DNA of 64,000 nucleotides from an uncultured Photobacterium sp. (GTDB lineage Bacteria; Pseudomonadota; Gammaproteobacteria; Enterobacterales; Vibrionaceae): positions 186,001-250,000 of the forward strand of contig NZ_CANMZV010000007.1 in the NCBI RefSeq assembly GCF_947502415.1, given 5' to 3'. Shown here piece after piece: positions 46,763-56,972 of this stretch; positions within the stretch are counted from its first letter, which is position 1; each line of letters starts with the position of its first letter. A program made the translations under genes and the position numbers. The notes under the pieces are model-generated. The model did no database searches. It was given only the letters and a program-made list of their open reading frames with translations, and was not told the origin of the DNA.

Positions 46763-48370
46763 ATGAAACTGTCCTCAACAAAGAAGACGGTGTTGGCGGG
46801 CCTTGTGGCTTCTGCCTGTGCAATATCACCGGTAATGACGATGGCGGCAGAGAAAGTTGAACAGCCTAACGTCCTGCTGATCGTGATGGATGACCTGGGC
46901 TCGGCGCAGCTGGATTTTGCCCTTGAGCAGGTTGATAAGGACACATTGCTGAAACGTCCTGAGGCGGCTCGTTACGAAGGTGACTTTGCTAAACTTTATG
47001 ATGCTGCTAAACGCTCTATGCCAAACATCACTAAGCTGGCTAACGAAGGCGTTCGGATGACGAATGCTTATGTGGCGACGCCTGTTTGCGGTCCTTCTCG
47101 CGCCGGTATGATGACCGGACGTTTCCCGCATAGTTTTGGTACTTACAGTAACGATGATGCCAAGCAGGGGATCCCTCTGGATATTAAACTGTTGCCGGCT
47201 TTATTTAATGAGAATGGTTACGCAACTGCGAATATCGGGAAATACCACAACGCGAAGGTGCATAAGGAATTTATTCCGAAAGATAAGCAGAGTCGTGACT
47301 ACCACGATAACCAAATCTCTATTGCTGAGCCTGGTTATGGCCCGGAGGAACGTGGTTTTGATTATTCGTTCAGTTACTATGTATCGGGCGCTGCACTTTA
47401 CAATTCACCGACAGTCTTCCGAAATGGTAAGCGTGTACCTGCACCCGGCTACCTGACTTATAACCTAACTGATGAAGCTATTCAGTTTATAGACAAAGCC
47501 AACGATAATCATAAGCCGTTCTTCATAAACCTCGCTTACAGTGTGCCGCATATTCCGCTGGAACAGCCGGCACCAGCCAAATTCATGGAGCGTTTTAACA
47601 CCGGTAATGTTGAGGCCGATAAATACTACGCCCACGTGAATGCTTCGGATGAGGGAATAGGTAAGATCATCGAAAAGCTGAAAACCATGGGTGAGTATGA
47701 AAACACGATGATTTTCTTCCTGTCAGATAACGGTGCGGTGCATGAATCACCGATGCCGCAAAATGGTATGGATCGGGCCTTCAAGGGGCAGCGTTACCGC
47801 GGCGGTGTCCATGTGCCTTTCATTGCCCACTGGAAAGGGGTATTGCCTGAAAGTCAGGTGAATAACACCATGATTTCTGCCATGGATATTCTGCCAACGG
47901 CACTGGCTGCTGCAGGTATTGAAATTCCGGCGAAAATGAAAGTCGATGGCAAGGACATCATGCCGGTGCTGCAGGGTGAAAAGCAGGCGCCGCATAAATA
48001 CCTGTACTGGGCCGGTCCTCGTGCCTTCCACTATGACTCACGCAATGTTGATTTCTGGAGTAACTACTGGAAGTGGATCACCTATGAAACCAATGAGTTC
48101 ATTCCAAGCAAGTACATCGAAAAGCATTCGAAAGGTGAGTGGGCAATCAAAGATCAAAACTGGTCGTTGCACTATTACGACGATGGCAGCAAGGACTTTG
48201 AGCTTTATAACTACGCCAAAGACCCGGCTGAGTCAGTGAACCTGGCAGATAAATATCCTGAGAAGGTTAAAGAGCTGAAAACCGCTTTTTATGACTGGAT
48301 AAAGGGTAAGCCGGCACCGGTAGCCTGGGGCCAGGACCGATACGAAATTCTTACTGAATCGGCCAGATAA
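46763..48370 (+). CDS. Sec-exported Cys-type sulfatase
   Basis: A 535-residue type I sulfatase with a Sec signal peptide (about 1-29, ending MAA). CGPSRAGMMTGR has the formylglycine Cys at 109; VMDDLG supplies N-terminal metal Asp residues, IGKYHN an active-site Lys/His, and FLSDNGA the later Asp/Asn. Relative to its two paralogues it has an insertion of about 35 residues before the first motif (ALEQVDKDTLLKRPEAARYE). It is co-transcribed with anSME, and AAAGGAG precedes its start. Substrate position is unknown. Unlike the Tat sulfatases it would have to be modified before or during Sec export. Confidence 0.92.
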   Translation: MKLSSTKKTVLAGLVASACAISPVMTMAAEKVEQPNVLLIVMDDLGSAQLDFALEQVDKDTLLKRPEAARYEGDFAKLYDAAKRSMPNITKLANEGVRMTNAYVATPVCGPSRAGMMTGRFPHSFGTYSNDDAKQGIPLDIKLLPALFNENGYATANIGKYHNAKVHKEFIPKDKQSRDYHDNQISIAEPGYGPEERGFDYSFSYYVSGAALYNSPTVFRNGKRVPAPGYLTYNLTDEAIQFIDKANDNHKPFFINLAYSVPHIPLEQPAPAKFMERFNTGNVEADKYYAHVNASDEGIGKIIEKLKTMGEYENTMIFFLSDNGAVHESPMPQNGMDRAFKGQRYRGGVHVPFIAHWKGVLPESQVNNTMISAMDILPTALAAAGIEIPAKMKVDGKDIMPVLQGEKQAPHKYLYWAGPRAFHYDSRNVDFWSNYWKWITYETNEFIPSKYIEKHSKGEWAIKDQNWSLHYYDDGSKDFELYNYAKDPAESVNLADKYPEKVKELKTAFYDWIKGKPAPVAWGQDRYEILTESAR

Positions 48371-48381
48371 ACCATCATCAG

Positions 48382-48406
48382 GGCCTCAGCCGAGGCCTTT
48401 TTTTTT
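48382..48406 (+). terminator. Terminator after the anSME-sulfatase unit
   Basis: GGCCTC-AGCC-GAGGCC stem-loop followed by nine T. Confidence 0.92.
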
Positions 48407-48458
48407 ACATCTCTTTTTATCTCTCCAATATCAGAACAATTCTTGTGGGGAACGACTT

Positions 48459-49940
48459 ATGCAAAAAGAAATCATCGCTCATCCTCGCCCGATAATCCCT
48501 TATGAACATCCAGATGCCGCTATGTACCTGCGGCTATGTAAAGAAAATATGATTCGGTTGCGTTACCGAAAAACACCTTATGGCAAACATGATGACGCGA
48601 TTCGCGAAGCTTTCAATGATGACAACAATACATTGCTGGAATTGTGTGATCTGCTGGTTCGCTATGTTGCGGAAGCTTTCGAACACTACGCCGTGTGGGA
48701 TTATACCCATGCTTATTATCCGGGGAGGCCAAGCCAGCAGACGGCAAGAACCGATGCGATGGAAGGAGTAAGCCGCGTCTTACCAACACTGGCGGCCTGG
48801 CTTCATGGTCGCACAGAGGAATCAATCCACCTGTACGGGATGAATAACGAAGTTATTGATGTACCAAAGATCTTGTGCTCCGCTTTTCTGGCTGGCACCA
48901 ACCCTGCTCATCGTGGCTATTGGGGTGAGCTGCATGATTACGATCAGCGGATATGTGAAAGCGCCGATCTGGCTCTGGCACTATGGTTGAGTCGTGAGTG
49001 GGTCTGGGAGCTGTTGAATCCGGATGAGCAAGAGCAGGTGATTGCCTGGTTCAAACAGGTTAACCGTTTTGACACAGTTGATAACAACTGGCACCTGTTT
49101 TCGCTTACCGTGCAGTTGGTGATCAAGTCACTGACAGGTGAAGATACTGTTGCCCGTAATAAATACACCAGAATCAAGGAATTCTATGTCGGTGATGGCT
49201 GGTTCCGGGATGGCGCAAAGGGTAATTATGACTACTACAACGCCTGGGGCTTTTTCTATTCGCTCTATTGGCTGGATCAAATTGATCCTGACTTTGACCC
49301 TGTCTTTATTCGTGACAGCCTGAACTCTTTTGTCGAGAAATACCGTTATTTCTTTACTACCGAAGGGATTCCGTTTTTTGGTCGCAGCGTTTGTTATCGC
49401 TTGGCAACGGCAGCTCCTTTGCTGGCTGCGGTGGATTTACAGCTGCCGGCTATTTCTGCCGGACAGGCCAAACGCGCGTTCAAAACCAGCTTGCAATACT
49501 TTATCGGTCAGGGAGCCCTGCGTTACGGTGCACCGACTCAGGGAGTATTTAATGATGATACCCGGCTGGTGGACAATTACAGCGGTCCGGCCAGCAGCTT
49601 CTGGTCGTTGCGTGCTCTTAATATTGCGCTCTACAGTGCGGAGCGTAGTGGGCTATGGCAAGCCGATCAGGCTCCGCTGGAAGTTGAGAAAGGGGATTTC
49701 TCTTTTGATATTCCTGCGATTGAAGCGAGCGTTATCGGCACTTTCAAAACGAAAGAGGTCGTTGTGCTGTTCAGGAGCGACTATACCAGCCAGCAGTCAC
49801 CGCTCTCTCGTCGTCTTGAGCATCAATCCTGGTCGAAAAAGATGGTAGAAGTCCTGCTGGGCAGGGCCGAAAGACCGAAAAATAACCTGCTTCGTAAGGG
49901 GAACACCTGTTATACATCGAAAATGTTTCATTTCTTCTAG
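48459..49940 (+). CDS. DUF2264 family protein, putative glycoside hydrolase
   Basis: A 493-residue protein without a signal peptide, so cytoplasmic. TDAMEGVSRVLPTLAAWL, NWHLFSLTVQLVIKSLTG, GWFRDGAKGNYDYYNAWGF and RYGAPTQGVFNDDTRLVDNYSGPASSFWSLRAL fit the DUF2264 alpha/alpha-toroid family. From memory this family includes enzymes classed as GH154 beta-glucuronidases; I am not certain of that. A cytoplasmic beta-glucuronidase would suit the saturated disaccharides from chain ends, which unsaturated uronyl hydrolases cannot split. It has its own SD (GGGGAA) after a terminator; read-through or a local promoter must drive it. Confidence 0.72.
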   Translation: MQKEIIAHPRPIIPYEHPDAAMYLRLCKENMIRLRYRKTPYGKHDDAIREAFNDDNNTLLELCDLLVRYVAEAFEHYAVWDYTHAYYPGRPSQQTARTDAMEGVSRVLPTLAAWLHGRTEESIHLYGMNNEVIDVPKILCSAFLAGTNPAHRGYWGELHDYDQRICESADLALALWLSREWVWELLNPDEQEQVIAWFKQVNRFDTVDNNWHLFSLTVQLVIKSLTGEDTVARNKYTRIKEFYVGDGWFRDGAKGNYDYYNAWGFFYSLYWLDQIDPDFDPVFIRDSLNSFVEKYRYFFTTEGIPFFGRSVCYRLATAAPLLAAVDLQLPAISAGQAKRAFKTSLQYFIGQGALRYGAPTQGVFNDDTRLVDNYSGPASSFWSLRALNIALYSAERSGLWQADQAPLEVEKGDFSFDIPAIEASVIGTFKTKEVVVLFRSDYTSQQSPLSRRLEHQSWSKKMVEVLLGRAERPKNNLLRKGNTCYTSKMFHFF

Positions 49941-50903
<963 letters not shown>

Positions 50904-50982
50904 TCAGGAACGGAAGAAAATAATACCAGACAGATTTGTGCTTGGTTTGGTATAGAAGCACGTCCCCCAGTGCTTTGCTCCT

Positions 50983-51023
50983 GGCTATATCCGTTAATAC
51001 ACCCTCAGTTAGCGGATATAGCC
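50983..51023 (+). repeat. Long hairpin between kbaY and kdgK
   Basis: GGCTATATCCG pairs perfectly with CGGATATAGCC, and TTAA/TTAG extends the stem. It is followed by a pyrimidine-rich but not pure T stretch, so it may be a leaky terminator or a processing element. Confidence 0.65.
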
Positions 51024-51077
51024 ATTTCCTTCTATCTATTTTCTTCTTTGCAGAGACCGACTACGGACAATAATTAA

Positions 51078-52055
51078 ATGGCAACGCTCACAACAGCAAA
51101 ACACAAGAAGGTCGCCATTATCGGCGAATGTATGATTGAGCTAAGCGGCAAACCTTTTGCAGCTCAGGCTCAGCATTTTGGCGGTGATACGTTAAATACG
51201 GCCGTTTACTTATCACGTCTGCTTCCTTCCCTGGGTCCGGGATATATCACAGCCATCGGTACTGATGCTTACAGCAAACATATGCTATCAGCATGGCAGG
51301 CTGAAGGTCTTGATACCGATATGGTGCTGGAAAATCCGGACAAGCTTCCCGGCATGTATGCGATTGAAATCGATGATGACGGGGAGCGCAGTTTTCATTA
51401 CTGGCGCAGCGACTCAGCGGCCAGATACCTTTGTGAACACTCTCGCTTCAATGAATTGATCGAAGGACTCAAAGAATTTGACCTTGTTTATCTGTCGGGG
51501 ATTTCCCTGGCGATATTGCCAGATAGCGGCAAGCTGAAATTGCTCGATATGTTGGCTGAACTGAAAGCTGCTGGCGTGCAGATTGCTGTGGATTCCAACT
51601 ACCGCCCGCGTTTGTGGCGTAGCTCTACCCATGCCTGTGAATGGCTGGGGCGGCTTTACCATCTCAGTGATATCGCGTTAGTGACAGCTGAAGATGAAGA
51701 TTTGCTGCTGGGAACCATGAACTCATCACCAGAAGTGATTGCACGACGTCTTCACTCGCTTGGTATTCGTCAGGTAGTGGTCAAGCTCGGTAGCAAGGGA
51801 GCAATGTGGTCTCAGTATGGCCATCAAGGTTTTGTCAGCGGTAACCGGGTTGAGACTGTGGTTGATACTACGGCTGCCGGAGATTCGTTCAATGCAGCCT
51901 GGCTGGCTGCATGGTGTACCGGAATGGAAATGGCGGAGTGTTGTCATTGGGGCAACAAGCTGGCGGCAACGGTGATCCAGCATAATGGGGCCATTATCCC
52001 GGTGCAAGAAACACGTTATATAACGGAATTAATGAGTGTTGAAGATGATGAATAA
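51078..52055 (+). CDS. kdgK: 2-keto-3-deoxygluconate kinase KdgK (PfkB family)
   Basis: A 325-residue ribokinase-family sugar kinase making KDPG from KDG. GECMIELSG, HFGGDTLNTAVYL, DSNYRPRLW (typical of KdgK) and VDTTAAGDSFNAAW with catalytic Asp269 are present. SD is weak. Its end overlaps the eda start, so the two are translationally coupled. The pairing with eda argues for KDG kinase rather than a tagatose-6-phosphate kinase. Confidence 0.93.
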   Translation: MATLTTAKHKKVAIIGECMIELSGKPFAAQAQHFGGDTLNTAVYLSRLLPSLGPGYITAIGTDAYSKHMLSAWQAEGLDTDMVLENPDKLPGMYAIEIDDDGERSFHYWRSDSAARYLCEHSRFNELIEGLKEFDLVYLSGISLAILPDSGKLKLLDMLAELKAAGVQIAVDSNYRPRLWRSSTHACEWLGRLYHLSDIALVTAEDEDLLLGTMNSSPEVIARRLHSLGIRQVVVKLGSKGAMWSQYGHQGFVSGNRVETVVDTTAAGDSFNAAWLAAWCTGMEMAECCHWGNKLAATVIQHNGAIIPVQETRYITELMSVEDDE

Positions 52056-52680
52056 AGAGTGGGGTAAAACCCTTCGGGCACTGCGCGTAATGCCGGTGAT
52101 CCAGATTGAAGATGCAAAAGATGCCGTGCAGCTGGCGCAGGTGCTGAATGACAATGGCCTGCCTGCGGCTGAGATTACCTTCCGTAGTGAGGCGGCGGCG
52201 GAGTCAATTCGCCTGATCCGAGAGGCATTCCCAGATCTGATTTTGTGTGCGGGAACCGTGTTGACACCGGCTCAGGCTGATCAGGCTGTTGAAGCCGGAG
52301 CTGACTTTATTGTCAGCCCGGGCTTGAACCCGACCACGGTGAAATACTGTCTGGAGAAAGGCATTAAGATCATTCCGGGCGTTAACAGTCCGAGTCAGGT
52401 AGAGCAGGCGCTTGAACTTGGTCTGACCGCACTGAAATTCTTCCCGGCGGAGGCTTCCGGCGGTATCAGCATGCTGAAATCACTGACAGGCCCTTACGGC
52501 AATATTCAGTTGATGCCAACCGGCGGAATTAAACCAGCAAACCTGATGGAATACCTGGCGATCCCTCAGGTCATCGCTTGTGGCGGAACCTGGATTGCAC
52601 CGACTGCGGCTATTCGTGATAACGACTGGGAAACAATTGCCCGCAATGTACGCGAAACCTGTGAGCTGATTAAGGGGTAA
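52045..52680 (+). CDS. eda: KDPG aldolase
   Basis: A 211-residue class I aldolase producing pyruvate and glyceraldehyde-3-phosphate from KDPG. AEITFRS holds the catalytic Glu (43), LKFFPAEASGG the Schiff-base Lys (131), and MPTGGI the phosphate loop. The start is either of two adjacent ATG codons (52045 or 52048) inside the kdgK end; I chose the first. It completes the uronate branch begun by KduI/KduD. Confidence 0.93.
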   Translation: MMNKEWGKTLRALRVMPVIQIEDAKDAVQLAQVLNDNGLPAAEITFRSEAAAESIRLIREAFPDLILCAGTVLTPAQADQAVEAGADFIVSPGLNPTTVKYCLEKGIKIIPGVNSPSQVEQALELGLTALKFFPAEASGGISMLKSLTGPYGNIQLMPTGGIKPANLMEYLAIPQVIACGGTWIAPTAAIRDNDWETIARNVRETCELIKG

Positions 52681-52690
52681 GGAGGTCAGG

Positions 52691-53266
52691 ATGACAGAAA
52701 AACATGTAGCGGTATTGCTGGCTGATGGCTTTGAAGAAGGCGAAGCAGTTGTTTTTATCGACATCATGCGCCGTTTGGATATTAAGGTCGATGTGTTGTC
52801 GTGTATGGAAACACCCGCATTGAACACCTATTTCGAAACGCGTATCACAGCCGACGATACCCTGAAAAATTGCTACGACAATACTTATGATGCGGTGATG
52901 ATGCCGGGGGGCCCGAAAGGAACGGACAACCTTTGTGGAAATCCGATGGTGATCGATTTTCTTAAGCGCCATATCAGTGAAGATAAGTACATCTGTGCTT
53001 TGTGTTCTTCCGGTGCCAAAGTACTGGCTGCGCATAATCTGCTTGAAGGTCGTCGCTATACTACAGGTGGTGGTTTGCAGGAAAAATTCGCTGACGGCCA
53101 ATTTGTTGATCAGAAAGTTGTTGTTGACGGTAACTTTATCAGCGGTAAAGGGCTGGGCGTTAGCTTTGAGTTTGCTTTTACTGTTGCTAAGCATTTGCTG
53201 GCGGATAATGTAGAGAAGGTCGACTGGCAGGCAAGCCATATCTACTTTGATCACTGGCCACTATAA
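52691..53266 (+). CDS. DJ-1/PfpI family protein
   Basis: A 191-residue class I glutamine-amidotransferase-like protein. VAVLLADGFEEGEAV carries the conserved acidic residue, MMPGGPKGTDNL the central loop, and ICALCSSGAKVLA the nucleophile Cys at the elbow. It follows eda by 10 bp and ends the unit before a terminator. Relatives include glyoxalases, deglycases and chaperones. Because the pathway makes alpha-keto aldehydes from unsaturated uronate, a detoxifying role is plausible but unproven. Confidence 0.8.
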   Translation: MTEKHVAVLLADGFEEGEAVVFIDIMRRLDIKVDVLSCMETPALNTYFETRITADDTLKNCYDNTYDAVMMPGGPKGTDNLCGNPMVIDFLKRHISEDKYICALCSSGAKVLAAHNLLEGRRYTTGGGLQEKFADGQFVDQKVVVDGNFISGKGLGVSFEFAFTVAKHLLADNVEKVDWQASHIYFDHWPL

Positions 53267-53300
53267 CCTCGACATTAATTCTTTTCTTAACGGGTAATTA

Positions 53301-53334
53301 AAAGGCAGGCGCTGATATCAGAGCCTGCCTTTTT
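53301..53334 (+). terminator. Terminator of the kdgK-eda-pfpI unit
   Basis: AAAGGCAGGC pairs with GCCTGCCTTT around a 12-nt loop that can fold further (TGATATCA), with a T run. It also marks the right edge of the glycan locus. Confidence 0.9.
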
Positions 53335-53357
53335 CTTTATTGGACTAATTGATGTGG

Positions 53358-55469
53358 TCAGTCACAGGCAGAAATGCGGCACGCCAGGCCGTTGATGTCG
53401 AAGCTTCCGGCTTCGCCGAAACCTCTGCCATTATCTTCGATGGAAGTCAGAACGTTATAGTTCGACTCGAATACACCGCCAAGATTGGTTTCGCCTTGTT
53501 CCGGATACCACCAACTCAAATCCGCAATAGCGACGTTCATTGACAGCTTGCTGTCCAGCTGAAGTATCTGAGTGATGGCGCGGCCGTTGGGTGTTTCAAT
53601 CTTCACTTTTTGCCCTTCAGACAGCCCCTGCTTTTCGGCAGTCTCCGGATGGAGGCTGACCAGCGGCTCAGGGTGAGCTTTACGCAGCTGCGCAATTTGC
53701 CGTCCGTGAGAGAACATATAGTGTTTGGCTTTGGCTGTTGTTAACGCCAGCGGAAAGTCCGGATCGGTTTTCATTTCAGGATGGAATACAGGCAGCGGCT
53801 CAGCCCCCATTTCTTCCAGCCGGCGGCTGAACAGTTCTACTTTGCCTGAACGGGTAGGGAAGCCATCGGTTAAGTACTTGCGAAACCGTTGTGGTGTTGC
53901 CGGAGGTGTGACGAGCTGTTTGGCTTTGACAGTGGCAAAGTCGAGTCCACCGATTGTCAGAAAACCGTTCCAGTATTCGTTTTCAGAATGAGGTTGCATG
54001 ACCTCCATGGCTTCACCGATAGCAGCGATGATCTGATGATCAGGACGGCATTCACCAATTTGCGCGACTTTGGGCTGATAGCGTACTGAGCCGTCAAGCC
54101 CTTGGGCAATGGCTTCATATTCCATGAAGCTGGCTGCCGGGAAGACGATATCTGCCATCATCGCGGTCGGAGTCATGAACAGCTCAGAAACAGCAAGGAA
54201 GTCCAGCGATGACAACGCCTGATGGACGGCATGGCTATCGGGCCAGCTCAGCATCGGGTTAGCACCGACAACCAGTCCGGCTTTGATTGGGCTTTCTCTC
54301 TGGTCACCCTTACCTAAGATCGCTTTGGTAATGCCATGGCTGGTGGCGCGGAAGTACTCCGGCAATACCGGCGTACCGGCACTGGCTGCGCGTGATTCGG
54401 CCGACATTGCACTGACTTCTTTATCGTCATAAGGCCAGCGTCCGGAAACCAATGATGGCGCATGGCTTTGGAACTGACCGCCGGGTACGTCCAGGTTACC
54501 CGTTATCGCCATCAGCATGGCAATGGCGCGGTTGACCTGGAAGCTGTCACTGTTGTGGTCCAGGGCATTACCGGTAATGATCACCGCGGGTTTGGTGTTG
54601 GCATAAAGCCGGGCAGAGGAGCGGATCTGATCAATGTCGAGCTGCGCTTCCTGTGCTAATTGGGCAAGCTCATATTGTGCCAGGTGTTGGGTTAGTTGCT
54701 CGAAGCCTTCACACCACTGTTCAACGAATTCATGGTCATAAAGTTGCTCGTCAATAATAACCTTGAGCAGTGCTAGCGCCAGCGCCAAATCACTGCCCGG
54801 CTTCAGCGCCAGCCAGTGTTCTGCTTTTTTGGCATGTTTTGTTCGCTGCGGATCGATACAGATGGTTTTCGCTCCGGCATCCATGGCTGTTTTCAGCGTT
54901 TTGACATCACTGAATCGGGTTTTGTACTTATTGACGCCCCACAGCAGAATGCATTGTGTCTGCTCGTTGATATCGTGCGACGGGTAATAGCCAAGCGTAT
55001 ATTCGCGTCCGAGTTTGGTCGGTGCCCAGCAGACAGTTTCCGGGCCGACCACGTTGACGGTTTCCACCGCATTGGCAAGACGTAGCAACTGGGTATACAT
55101 AAAGTCTTTGGAGTAGCCGTAAGCCATAAATACACTGTTCGGCCCCCATTGCTGTTGGGATTTCGCGAACTGTTCTGCGGTGTAAGTGATGGCTTCTTCC
55201 CAGCTGATAGCCTGCCACTGTCCTTCACCGCGTTTGCCTGTTCGTTTTAGTGGTTGAGTCAGGCGATCCGGGTGGTTCATCAGATCAATGCTGTGCATGC
55301 CTTTGCGGCAGAGTTGTCCGCCAGAGACAGCATCACTGCGATCGCCTTTGGCACTGATGGTGCCATCCGGGTTGGTGATAACCCGGATCCTGCAGCCGCT
55401 GCCGCACAGGGCGCAGCTGGTTGTGATTGTTTCAGCCGGAAGTGGTTGAAAGCTTGATTGACTGAACAT
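53358..55469 (-). CDS. Cytoplasmic molybdopterin oxidoreductase (DMSO-reductase superfamily)
   Basis: A 703-residue Mo/W-bis-MGD enzyme. CALCGSGC...GQLCRKG binds one [4Fe-4S] cluster at the N-terminus, ETVCWAPT places a Cys at the usual metal-ligand position, and ALTTAKAKHYMFSHGRQ starts the C-terminal MGD-binding domain. No Tat leader, so it stays in the cytoplasm. No electron-transfer or membrane-anchor subunit is adjacent. Start ATG 55469 with GAGG 5 nt upstream. Substrate unknown; formate-, arsenate/thiosulfate- or acetylene-hydratase-like enzymes share this layout. An NhaC-type transporter lies 36 bp upstream on the same strand. Confidence 0.85.
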   Translation of the reverse strand: MFSQSSFQPLPAETITTSCALCGSGCRIRVITNPDGTISAKGDRSDAVSGGQLCRKGMHSIDLMNHPDRLTQPLKRTGKRGEGQWQAISWEEAITYTAEQFAKSQQQWGPNSVFMAYGYSKDFMYTQLLRLANAVETVNVVGPETVCWAPTKLGREYTLGYYPSHDINEQTQCILLWGVNKYKTRFSDVKTLKTAMDAGAKTICIDPQRTKHAKKAEHWLALKPGSDLALALALLKVIIDEQLYDHEFVEQWCEGFEQLTQHLAQYELAQLAQEAQLDIDQIRSSARLYANTKPAVIITGNALDHNSDSFQVNRAIAMLMAITGNLDVPGGQFQSHAPSLVSGRWPYDDKEVSAMSAESRAASAGTPVLPEYFRATSHGITKAILGKGDQRESPIKAGLVVGANPMLSWPDSHAVHQALSSLDFLAVSELFMTPTAMMADIVFPAASFMEYEAIAQGLDGSVRYQPKVAQIGECRPDHQIIAAIGEAMEVMQPHSENEYWNGFLTIGGLDFATVKAKQLVTPPATPQRFRKYLTDGFPTRSGKVELFSRRLEEMGAEPLPVFHPEMKTDPDFPLALTTAKAKHYMFSHGRQIAQLRKAHPEPLVSLHPETAEKQGLSEGQKVKIETPNGRAITQILQLDSKLSMNVAIADLSWWYPEQGETNLGGVFESNYNVLTSIEDNGRGFGEAGSFDINGLACRISACD

Positions 55470-55505
55470 CAATACCTCAATGAAAAGTTTCTGTCGTTAC
55501 TCGTA

Positions 55506-56972
55506 TCAGGCTTCGGCATCTTGTGGAACACCAGATTCTTGTTGTTTATGGCTGACTTCTGTCGCTTCGCCTCTGATCAGGGTGCGCCCCATGGCGACCA
55601 GTAACAACGAAACCAATGGCGTCAGCCAGACATACACGGCGTACTGGGCATAGACCAGCGGGCTGACGCCGAGGGTTGCGGTCATAAAGGCGCCGGCGGT
55701 TGTCCATGGCAGCAGCATACCTGAGGTCATGGCCCCTTCACCTAGCAGGCGGCTGAGCATTTCCGGCTTAAAGCCGCGATCGGCATACACGCCTTTGTAC
55801 AGCGAGCCGTTGAGGATCATCGACAGGTACACTTCACTGGTGGCGACGTTAGCAAGCACACAGGTACACAGTGTGGTTAACACCAGGCTGAAATCGCTTT
55901 TGATCCGTGGCAGGATTTTTTCCAGCAGAACGCCAAGGAATCCGGCTTTTTCAAGCAGGCCACCCATACAAAGGGCAATAAATGCCAGCGAGAAGGTCCA
56001 CATCATGCTCTGGATACCGCCGCGCATCAAGAGCTTATCGGCTAGTTCTGAACCGGTTGAATCGGTAAAGCCGTAATTCAGAGCAGCAAACACTTCAGTC
56101 ACGCTGTTCTGCTGCCACAGGCCTGCGACAAGCGCACCGACAACCACACCGCAGAAAAGGGCGATTTGAGACGGGATTTTTGCGAAAGTCAGTGCTAATG
56201 TCACCACAATTGGCGCAAGAACGATTAAGTTCATGTCGAAAGTCTGGCTGAGCGTGGTTTGCAGTTCACCGATATGGCCGGTGCCGCCGGTTTCAGTGCC
56301 GACAAAGAAAGCCCCCATGAAGTAATAGGCAACCGTAGAAAGCACCAGCACGATCTTGTTGACCTTATTCAGGGCTTTCAGGTGATTGCTGACACTGGTT
56401 CCGACTGTTGCGGAAGCCAGAATTGTCACGTCAGAGACCGGGGACAGGTTCACCCCGAACACACCGCCGGAGATGATCATACCGGCAATAATCGGTAGCG
56501 GAACACCAAGGCCGATCCCCATACCGATCAGCGCAACACCAATTGTTGATGCTGCCCCCCAGTTTGTCCCGGTGGCATAAGTGATACCGCAGCACACCAG
56601 AAAACCCGCAGGCAGAAAGAGTTCGGGTGAAACCATATCCAGACCATAGTAAATAAGGGAAGGAATGGTGCCAGCCAGGATCCAGACCCCGATGATCATC
56701 CCGATAAGAAGAAACGAGAACATGGCCCCGGTGGCATTTTTCAGGCTGTCGCCCATCACTTCTATTTGTTGTTCCAGGTTAAATCCGCAACGCCAGCAAA
56801 ACAGCATGGCAAGAACTACAGAGCCGATTAATAAAATGTGCACATCAAGGCTAAATACCATGATGCCAATAATTAACGATAAGGTAATAAAAGAGAGCAG
56901 GAAGGCGGCTTCGCTGAAATAAGGTAAGCGAATGCCCTCTCTCTGCCCGATAGCAGAAGATGTATTTTCCAC
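55506..56972 (-). CDS. NhaC-family Na+/H+ antiporter-type transporter
   Basis: A 488-residue inner-membrane protein with about 12 TM helices. GTIPSLIYYGLDMV, GTNWGAASTIGVALIGMG, GGVFGVNLSPVSDVTILAS and LLPWTTAGAFMTATLGV are NhaC/YfmO-type signatures. The start is GTG at 56972. It is the first gene of a likely operon with the molybdopterin enzyme, so it might exchange an organic acid or ion related to that reaction. Confidence 0.85.
   Translation of the reverse strand: MENTSSAIGQREGIRLPYFSEAAFLLSFITLSLIIGIMVFSLDVHILLIGSVVLAMLFCWRCGFNLEQQIEVMGDSLKNATGAMFSFLLIGMIIGVWILAGTIPSLIYYGLDMVSPELFLPAGFLVCCGITYATGTNWGAASTIGVALIGMGIGLGVPLPIIAGMIISGGVFGVNLSPVSDVTILASATVGTSVSNHLKALNKVNKIVLVLSTVAYYFMGAFFVGTETGGTGHIGELQTTLSQTFDMNLIVLAPIVVTLALTFAKIPSQIALFCGVVVGALVAGLWQQNSVTEVFAALNYGFTDSTGSELADKLLMRGGIQSMMWTFSLAFIALCMGGLLEKAGFLGVLLEKILPRIKSDFSLVLTTLCTCVLANVATSEVYLSMILNGSLYKGVYADRGFKPEMLSRLLGEGAMTSGMLLPWTTAGAFMTATLGVSPLVYAQYAVYVWLTPLVSLLLVAMGRTLIRGEATEVSHKQQESGVPQDAEA

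Noticed and set aside
51078-52055. Reading the PfkB kinase as tagatose-6-phosphate kinase
   Set aside because: DSNYRPRLW and coupling to eda favour KDG kinase.
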